A stretch of 64,000 nt of DNA from contig NZ_VJVZ01000002.1 of assembly GCF_007097145.1 (NCBI RefSeq), forward strand, positions 1-64,000. Reading direction: 5' to 3'. Source of the stretch: Flavobacterium zepuense (GTDB taxonomy: Bacteria; Bacteroidota; Bacteroidia; Flavobacteriales; Flavobacteriaceae). The notes under the pieces are model-generated. The model made no database searches. It was given only the letters and a program-made list of their open reading frames with translations, and was not told where the DNA came from. Positions 59,313 through 64,000 of this stretch are shown in pieces (position 1 is the stretch's first letter; every line of letters starts with the position of its first letter). The position numbers were made by a program, and so were the translations under genes.

Positions 59313-59485
59313 CTATAATTATTTGAGTTTTTTAAAAAATATTATTCTTTAACTCCCAACCCATCAATTTGCATAGTGCGACTTTAAGCCTCTGAAATGC
59401 AGCAGGCATATAACTATTTAAAAAATCGTATCTATAAGGTTAAATAAAAAAATGTTGCTTCATTTTTTATTCCAATTAGGTTTTA

Positions 59486-59493
59486 TACCTTTG
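59486..59493 (+). promoter_or_regulatory. -7 box of metK promoter
   Basis: TACCTTTG matches TAnnTTTG; no TTG at normal spacing. Leader of about 120 nt to metK. The 170 nt between this box and the divergent osmC promoter is A/T-rich and shows no other recognisable element. Confidence 0.6.
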
Positions 59494-59522
59494 CCACGAA
59501 ATAAATTAGAGGAAAGATTTGT

Positions 59523-59588
59523 ACTGATTGCAACCTCACAAAAAAAATGCTAAAGCAGGACTCCCTCCCTTTAGCTGCGTTGCAAAGT
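59523..59588 (+). promoter_or_regulatory. Structured metK leader RNA
   Basis: TTGCAAC (59528-59534) pairs with GTTGCAA (59579-59585), extended by ACT/AGT across a bulge. Inside, GCTAAAG (59549-59555) pairs with CTTTAGC (59569-59575). The inner stem overlaps the start of the short ORF at 59547, so folding may control its translation. Not a canonical SAM-I or SAM-II riboswitch by my reading. Confidence 0.5.
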
Positions 59589-59615
59589 CTTTTCCCTACT
59601 AAAATTATAGACTAA
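59547..59615 (+). CDS. Short ORF in the metK leader (22 aa)
   Basis: ATG at 59547, TAA at 59613-59615, 4 nt before the metK ATG. Leu-rich (L2, L7, L9, L12, L15) with no Met after the start and no Cys, unlike the osmC leader ORFs. The short distance to metK allows translational coupling. Whether it is translated is unknown. Confidence 0.45.
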   Translation: MLKQDSLPLAALQSLFPTKIID

Positions 59616-59619
59616 TACT

Positions 59620-60870
59620 ATGGCATATTTATTTACGTCAGAGTCAGTAAGCGAAGGGCACCCTGACAAAATTGCTGACCAGATCTCGGATGCATTGATT
59701 GACAACTTTTTAGCATTCGATCCTGAATCTAAAGTAGCTTGCGAGACTTTAGTAACTACCGGACAGGTAATACTTGCAGGCGAGGTAAAATCTAAAACAT
59801 ATCTTGATGTGCAGAGTATTGCACGTGATGTTATAAGAAAAATTGGCTACACAAAAAGCGAATATATGTTTGAGGCTAACTCTTGTGGTGTGCTTAGCGC
59901 TATACACGAGCAATCTCAGGATATTAACCAGGGCGTAGACCGCCAAAATAAAGAAGACCAGGGCGCTGGCGACCAGGGTATGATGTTTGGCTATGCCACA
60001 AACGAGACTTCAGATTATATGCCATTGGCACTTAACCTTAGCCACGAACTTTTACAGGAACTTGCTGCACTTAGGCGCGAAAATAATGAGATAACTTACT
60101 TACGCCCCGATGCTAAAAGCCAGGTTACTTTAGAGTACGATGATAACAACAAACCTGTGCGTATTGATGCTATTGTGGTTTCTACACAGCATGATGATTT
60201 TGACGAGGAGCCGGCCATGCTTGCTAAGATCAAAAAAGACATTATAGAGATATTAATACCAAGGGTAGTTAAAAACAACCCTGCACATGCTCACCTGTTT
60301 AATGATGATATTAAATACCACATTAATCCTACAGGTAAATTTGTAATTGGTGGCCCTCACGGCGATACCGGCCTAACGGGACGTAAAATTATTGTAGATA
60401 CCTACGGTGGTAAAGGTGCTCACGGTGGTGGTGCATTCTCTGGTAAAGACCCAAGTAAGGTAGACCGCAGTGCAGCATATGCTACACGCCATATTGCTAA
60501 AAACCTTGTTGCTGCCGGCGTGGCAGAAGAGATTTTAGTACAGGTATCGTATGCTATTGGTGTGGCTAAGCCAACCAGTATTTACATTAATACCTATGGG
60601 ACAAGTAAACTTAACTTAACCGATGGCGAAATTGCCAAGAAAGTAGAGACCCTTTTTGATATGCGTCCTTACTTTATAGAGCAGCGCCTTAAACTGCGTA
60701 ATCCTATTTACAGCGAAACGGCCGCTTACGGGCATATGGGCCGCACACCGGAAGTGGTTACCAAAACGTTTACAGCCCCTAATGGTGATACCAAAACGGT
60801 AGAGGTTGAATTGTTTACATGGGAAAAACTGGACTATGTAGATAAAGTTAAAAGTACTTTTGGGCTATAA
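59620..60870 (+). CDS. metK: S-adenosylmethionine synthetase
   Basis: 416 aa. Makes SAM from methionine and [23 protein letters not shown], the P-loop-like [32 protein letters not shown] and [20 protein letters not shown] cover the ATP, Met and metal sites. Divergent from the osmC operon and close to the met operon, so SAM production and methionine supply share a neighbourhood. Preceded by a structured leader with a short ORF. Confidence 0.98.
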   Translation: MAYLFTSESVSEGHPDKIADQISDALIDNFLAFDPESKVACETLVTTGQVILAGEVKSKTYLDVQSIARDVIRKIGYTKSEYMFEANSCGVLSAIHEQSQDINQGVDRQNKEDQGAGDQGMMFGYATNETSDYMPLALNLSHELLQELAALRRENNEITYLRPDAKSQVTLEYDDNNKPVRIDAIVVSTQHDDFDEEPAMLAKIKKDIIEILIPRVVKNNPAHAHLFNDDIKYHINPTGKFVIGGPHGDTGLTGRKIIVDTYGGKGAHGGGAFSGKDPSKVDRSAAYATRHIAKNLVAAGVAEEILVQVSYAIGVAKPTSIYINTYGTSKLNLTDGEIAKKVETLFDMRPYFIEQRLKLRNPIYSETAAYGHMGRTPEVVTKTFTAPNGDTKTVEVELFTWEKLDYVDKVKSTFGL

Positions 60871-60890
60871 GAATCCCTAAATATATATGA

Positions 60891-60918
60891 AAAGGAGATG
60901 CCATAGCGCATCTCTTTT
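60891..60918 (+). terminator. Intrinsic terminator after metK
   Basis: AAAGGAGATGC and GCATCTCTTTT form an 11-bp stem (one G-T pair) with a 6-nt loop and a T run, 20 nt after the stop. Confidence 0.85.
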
Positions 60919-60940
60919 TATTTAATATTATATGGCATAA

Positions 60941-60977
60941 AAAAAGAGGGATCGTTTAAGTAACGATCCCTCTTTTT
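60941..60977 (-). terminator. Terminator after the small gene at 60993
   Basis: AAAAAGAGGGATCGTT and AACGATCCCTCTTTTT form a perfect 16-bp stem, T run on both strands, 15 nt after the minus-strand stop. Confidence 0.88.
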
Positions 60978-60992
60978 ATAAAGTTCAACTAT

Positions 60993-61226
60993 TTATTCAG
61001 ATTCAACATCTAAAAAAACCGATTTAAATGCGTCATTAAGCTGTCCTTTAATATCCTGTGGCACATCTTTTCTTGGAAACAGCAATGCCGGCATATCATC
61101 TGAAGATTTACCTATAATAAAAACGTTTGATAGTGTTTTACCCCTAAAAAATTCAAGGTTGTTGTCGCGGATCTGAAGGGTAAGTGAACTGAAACGCTCT
61201 CTCTTTTGCTGATAGTCTGTTGCCAT
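60993..61226 (-). CDS. Small protein of unknown function, paralog A
   Basis: 77 aa. MATDYQQKRERFSSLTLQIR, NLEFFRGKTLSNVFIIGKSS and C-terminal NDAFKSVFLDVESE. No signal peptide, no Cys. Clear tandem paralog of the gene at 61351, with over half of the residues shared (RE-FSSL, FFRGKTL, IGK, PAL-F, AF-SVF). I know no function. Each copy has its own promoter box and terminator. Confidence 0.8.
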   Translation of the reverse strand: MATDYQQKRERFSSLTLQIRDNNLEFFRGKTLSNVFIIGKSSDDMPALLFPRKDVPQDIKGQLNDAFKSVFLDVESE

Positions 61227-61249
61227 AATGAGTGTAATTTATAAGGTTA

Positions 61250-61257
61250 CAAATATA
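61250..61257 (-). promoter_or_regulatory. -7 box for paralog A
   Basis: TATATTTG on the minus strand, 24 nt before the ATG. A TTTG lies 24 nt upstream of it, slightly long. The same box precedes paralog B. Confidence 0.5.
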
Positions 61258-61303
61258 GCCTTTTTCTATGGATTATTTACCCAAATACAAACCTCATCTA
61301 TAC

Positions 61304-61338
61304 AAAAAGCGGGCTACTTAAAAAGTAACCCGCTTTTT
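61304..61338 (-). terminator. Terminator after paralog B
   Basis: AAAAAGCGGG and CCCGCTTTTT plus an inner TACTT/AAGTA segment form a long hairpin with T runs, 13 nt after the stop at 61351. Confidence 0.85.
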
Positions 61339-61350
61339 ATCTAAATACCG

Positions 61351-61569
61351 CTATACAAATACCGAGTTAAACGCTGCAGTAAGTTTATCTGTAATGTTTG
61401 TTGGTGTGTCTTTTTTTGCAAAGATCAGTGCTGGCTTGTTGTCTTCGGTCTTGCCTATGCTGTACACTTTTGCAAGAGTTTTGCCTCTAAAGAAATCTAG
61501 GTTCTCTACCCTTATTTTAAATGCAAGCGAGCTGAACTGTTCTCTTTTTAGCTGAAAATCTGTAGCCAT
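61351..61569 (-). CDS. Small protein of unknown function, paralog B
   Basis: 72 aa from the ATG at 61569 (MATDFQLKREQFSSLAFKIR). The frame opens 15 codons earlier, but that part is A/T-rich promoter sequence. Paralog of the gene at 60993, without its short acidic tail. Conserved RGKTL, IGK and KKDTP/RKDVP elements suggest one compact alpha/beta domain. Confidence 0.8.
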   Translation of the reverse strand: MATDFQLKREQFSSLAFKIRVENLDFFRGKTLAKVYSIGKTEDNKPALIFAKKDTPTNITDKLTAAFNSVFV

Positions 61570-61595
61570 AATAATTATATTTATTTGATTATCAG

Positions 61596-61603
61596 CAAAT
61601 ATA
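61596..61603 (-). promoter_or_regulatory. -7 box for paralog B
   Basis: TATATTTG on the minus strand, 26 nt before the ATG, identical to the box of paralog A. No clear -33 box. Confidence 0.45.
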
Positions 61604-61712
61604 ATGTTTATCAATGATTTTTTGTGTTTTTATAAATAATATTTATAATTAGTTTACCATTAGCCTATAATTAATTCTTTAACAAAATATTTTATTTTTT
61701 CATAAATAAAAA

Positions 61713-61720
61713 TATCTTTG
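61713..61720 (+). promoter_or_regulatory. -7 box for the speD-like operon
   Basis: TATCTTTG fits TAnnTTTG, 28 nt before the ATG at 61749; upstream is A/T-rich without a TTG. Confidence 0.5.
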
Positions 61721-61748
61721 GTACATACAATGAAGAGCGATTATACAA

Positions 61749-62111
61749 ATGGACAGCACTACTTATTCTCCCGGCCTGCATAAACTTCTTACTCTCAAGG
61801 TACTGCTTACCAACAGGCTACAGGACGTTGCCGGCTTTGTACAATTTACCGATGGCTTACTGGCCCAGCACGAACTTGAAAAAGTAGGCTTTTCCAGCCA
61901 TGTGTTTGATAATGGCAGTTTTACAGCCGCTGTTTGCCTTAAAGAATCGCACCTGTGTATACATACCTGGCCGGAGTTTAACCAGCTTACTATGGATGTA
62001 TACCTGTGCAATTATCTTAGGGATAACAGTGATAAAGTACGCGAAGTAGCTGCCGCTTATGTATCTTATTTTGAAGCCGAAGTAATTAAAGATTTTGAAA
62101 TTAACCGATAA
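61749..62111 (+). CDS. S-adenosylmethionine decarboxylase-like proenzyme (SpeD class 1b)
   Basis: 120 aa. The self-cleavage pair E66-S67 (CLKESHLCIHTWPE), H72 and C87 keep the spacing of the Thermotoga enzyme (Ser, His at +5, Cys at +20), so pyruvoyl formation looks intact. It should make decarboxylated SAM, the aminopropyl donor. The genes after it (DUF4178, DUF350, membrane spermidine synthase) make a dedicated membrane-linked system more likely than bulk polyamine synthesis. Confidence 0.88.
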   Translation: MDSTTYSPGLHKLLTLKVLLTNRLQDVAGFVQFTDGLLAQHELEKVGFSSHVFDNGSFTAAVCLKESHLCIHTWPEFNQLTMDVYLCNYLRDNSDKVREVAAAYVSYFEAEVIKDFEINR

Positions 62112-62114
62112 GCT

Positions 62115-63341
62115 ATGCAGATAACCTGTCCTAATTGTAAAGTTACCACCACGGCTTCGGTAGCGTTAGACATTACCCAGTTTGCCTGTCCCAACTGTAA
62201 CAATCTGTATTCATACAAGGATGGCAGCATTGGCAAACTTGTAAAAACATTCAGCTACAAGCCTGCAAGCATAACACTTGTGCCGGGCCAGAAGGGCACA
62301 TTGGAGGGCAAGGGATATGTAATTACCGGTGTTGTAGTAAAAAAGGTAGAGCCTCATTTTTATTGGCGTGAATATATTCTTACCGCCGCCGATGGCAAAC
62401 AACGCTTTCTTAGCGAAACTAATGGCCACTGGATGGTGCTGGATGCCATAACCGACAGCTTTAAAATTCAGCACCACCCCAATACAATTGATTATAACGA
62501 TAGGATATTGCATTTATACGAGTTTTCTAAAACATCTATCGCTGCGGCAAAAGGCTTTTTTGATTATGCTCTGCCGTTAGGAAAAGAAAACCTTACAGAG
62601 TTTATCAATCCTCCTAATATACTTTCTATAGAAAAAGACAACGGCATAGAAAATGCGTTTTACGGTTATCATGTAGACAGGAAAACCATTCAAAAAGGGT
62701 TTGGTATACCGGTTATGCCCCTTAAAACAGGCACAGGGCTGGTCGAGCCATTTTTTATAAATATCCGTAATTTAGTAATAACCCTAAGTGCTTTTAGCAT
62801 ACTTATACTGGTTAGCCAACTTTTTATTTATAGCGGCAGGTATCAAAAAGAAGTACTTAACAGTTCGCTTTCGTTTTCTACATTCAACAATAAAGATTTT
62901 GTAAGCCCGTCGTTTACATTAGAGGGCGGTACCGCCCCCATTACAGTAGAATTACAATCTAACGTAGATAATTCCTGGGCGGCAGTACAGGTTGGGCTTA
63001 TTAACGAAGTTACCAATGAAGAGGTATACGCCACTAAAGACATTGAATATTACCACGGCTATACTGATGGCGAAAACTGGACGGAAGGTAGTACTGCCGA
63101 CAATTTTAATATATGCGGTGTGCCTGCCGGTAAATATCACTTTGTAGTTACGCCACAAAAGCCGCCGGAGGATGCTGCTAACAACAGCGTACATATTATT
63201 GCAAAGTGGGACAAGCCGTCTATTCGTAATGCGGCGCTGCCTATAATTTTTATGCTTGCGCTATGTATTGCCATTTATTACTGGAGCGTTTCATTTGAGC
63301 GTAAACGATGGGCCGACAGTAGTTTTTCAACCTATAATTAA
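62115..63341 (+). CDS. DUF4178-type membrane protein with N-terminal zinc ribbon
   Basis: 408 aa. Zinc ribbon C5-C8 and C25-C28 (CPNC...CPNC), then a beta-rich DUF4178-like domain (GYVITGVVVKKVEPHFYWRE, YILTAADGKQRFLSETNGHW). Two membrane helices (near residues 215-240 and 375-395) flank an extracytoplasmic beta domain (FTLEGGTAPITVELQSNVDN). Three nt behind the SpeD-like gene. DUF4178 proteins are known next to DUF350 and spermidine synthase genes; their biochemical role is not established. Confidence 0.82.
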   Translation: MQITCPNCKVTTTASVALDITQFACPNCNNLYSYKDGSIGKLVKTFSYKPASITLVPGQKGTLEGKGYVITGVVVKKVEPHFYWREYILTAADGKQRFLSETNGHWMVLDAITDSFKIQHHPNTIDYNDRILHLYEFSKTSIAAAKGFFDYALPLGKENLTEFINPPNILSIEKDNGIENAFYGYHVDRKTIQKGFGIPVMPLKTGTGLVEPFFINIRNLVITLSAFSILILVSQLFIYSGRYQKEVLNSSLSFSTFNNKDFVSPSFTLEGGTAPITVELQSNVDNSWAAVQVGLINEVTNEEVYATKDIEYYHGYTDGENWTEGSTADNFNICGVPAGKYHFVVTPQKPPEDAANNSVHIIAKWDKPSIRNAALPIIFMLALCIAIYYWSVSFERKRWADSSFSTYN

Positions 63342-63346
63342 CAGCC

Positions 63347-63556
63347 ATGCAATCTAAAATTACCACATTTTTTAAGCAGAATTATATAGCCATTATTATA
63401 GGCCTGATCTTTTACTTTATTTACCTGCAGTATACTTATGCAGGCAACAGGATGTGCGGCTGCGAAACTACCGAGAAATATAACGCATCTACCAGTGCCT
63501 ATCACCGCAGCACTTACCGAAGCGGTGCTGGCGTAAACCGATTTTATCATAAATAA
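63347..63556 (+). CDS. Small single-pass membrane protein
   Basis: 69 aa. One membrane helix (NYIAIIIGLIFYFIYLQYTY) followed by a short Cys-containing (MCGCE) and Ser/Tyr/Arg-rich tail. No recognised family. Five nt after the DUF4178 gene and 16 nt before DUF350, so an operon member. Confidence 0.75.
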   Translation: MQSKITTFFKQNYIAIIIGLIFYFIYLQYTYAGNRMCGCETTEKYNASTSAYHRSTYRSGAGVNRFYHK

Positions 63557-63572
63557 TCAAAACCTATATACT

Positions 63573-63791
63573 ATGTTAATAGAACACTATTTTCAACTCA
63601 TCATAAGCTCAGTTATTTTCTCAATAGTGGGGCTTGCCATACTTTTTGGTGCCTATTTTATTGTAGAAAAATTAACTCCGGAAAATACCTGGAGAGAAAT
63701 TGTACATAACAAAAATGTTGCGCTTGCTATTGTTTTTGCAGCCTTTATAATTGGCATGTCCATAATTATCAGCGGGGCCATTCATGGTTAA
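63573..63791 (+). CDS. DUF350-family membrane protein
   Basis: 72 aa, two membrane helices ([20 protein letters not shown] and [20 protein letters not shown]), one DUF350 unit (E. coli YjfL has more). The EKLTP and NKNVALAIV words are typical. The following gene starts 8 nt inside its end. Confidence 0.85.
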   Translation: MLIEHYFQLIISSVIFSIVGLAILFGAYFIVEKLTPENTWREIVHNKNVALAIVFAAFIIGMSIIISGAIHG

Positions 63792-64000
63792 AAAATTTCT
63801 CAGGTTTGAGGTACTGCTCCTGCTTGCCGTATTTACCATTGCTACCTGCGGGCTTGTTTATGAGCTTGTGGCCGGCACACTTGCCAGTTACCTGTTAGGC
63901 GACTCGGTAAAGCAGTTCTCGTTTATTATAGGCGTGTACCTCTTTTCTATGGGGGTAGGCTCCTACTTTTCTAAATTTATTACCCGCAATCTGCTCAATA
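63784..64000 (+). CDS. Membrane spermidine synthase-like protein, 3' end outside window
   Basis: 72 codons visible from the ATG at 63784, overlapping the DUF350 gene by 8 nt. Two hydrophobic helices ([40 protein letters not shown]) with [20 protein letters not shown]. This is the N-terminal membrane module of long polyamine aminopropyltransferases. The catalytic Rossmann domain would lie beyond the window (inference). Confidence 0.82.
   Translation, partial: MVKKFLRFEVLLLLAVFTIATCGLVYELVAGTLASYLLGDSVKQFSFIIGVYLFSMGVGSYFSKFITRNLLN

Noticed and set aside
59523..59588. SAM-I or SAM-II riboswitch before metK
   Set aside because: GCAACC and TGCTAAA words are present, but the P1 pairing, the AGAGG...GATGAA core and the SAM-II pseudoknot could not be built; left as an unknown structured leader.

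Overview
The window comes from a Bacteroidota genome, most likely family Flavobacteriaceae (Flavobacterium or a close relative). The evidence is a SusC/SusD pair, T9SS-type secreted proteins, zinc-independent L36 and S14, methionine synthase split into two genes, S46 peptidase, and repeated promoter boxes of the Bacteroidota type (TAnnTTTG at about -7, TTG or TTTG about 17-20 nt upstream). No rRNA, complete tRNA, CRISPR array or classical insertion sequence was seen.

Layout. 1-6.4 kb: two paralogous secreted leucine-rich-repeat proteins (the first cut by the window edge) and a TPR sensor kinase/LytTR regulator pair. 6.5-9.0 kb: eno and carA. 9.2-26.4 kb: a long minus-strand ribosomal block, read rpsL-rpsG-fusA-rpsJ, a terminator and a new promoter, then rplC to rplQ including secY, infA, rpmJ and rpoA. 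26.6-38.7 kb: an Omp85-like protein, SusC/SusD, an RlmB-type methyltransferase, a rhomboid protease, an outer-membrane barrel protein and rarA. 38.8-42.7 kb: an operon with a histidine-rich ABC exporter-type permease, its ATPase, a DUF3299 protein, a HAD nucleotidase and an unknown secreted protein. 43-51.7 kb: two oxidoreductases, an AraC regulator, a BON-LysM protein, a membrane sulfatase and an S46 dipeptidyl peptidase.

51.8-64 kb is a methionine/S-adenosylmethionine (SAM) region and the most interesting part. The minus-strand operon metH1-metH2-metF is preceded by a Bacteroidota promoter and a clear SAM-I (S-box) riboswitch. The terminator-like hairpin after the riboswitch carries an exact copy of the initiator tRNA-Met anticodon arm. 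metH2 contains an in-frame 443-bp insertion encoding a DUF559 (Vsr-like) endonuclease domain, bounded by 28-bp GC-rich inverted repeats. A second minus-strand operon (an OsmC-like protein and a stand-alone homoserine dehydrogenase nucleotide-binding domain) has a leader of about 380 nt with two consecutive short ORFs rich in Cys, Met and Trp codons. Each short ORF is followed by an intrinsic terminator whose 5' arm is complementary to the last codons of that short ORF. This is the architecture expected of two ribosome-mediated transcription attenuators in series. Divergently, metK has its own leader with a short ORF ending 4 nt before the metK start. SAM use continues to the right with a SpeD-like decarboxylase, a DUF4178 protein, a small membrane protein, a DUF350 protein and the start of a membrane spermidine synthase.

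The strongest candidates for something undescribed are the tandem attenuators at 58.9-59.3 kb, the riboswitch plus tRNA-Met mimic at 57.0-57.2 kb, and the endonuclease element inside metH2. All functional statements are inferred from sequence reading alone.
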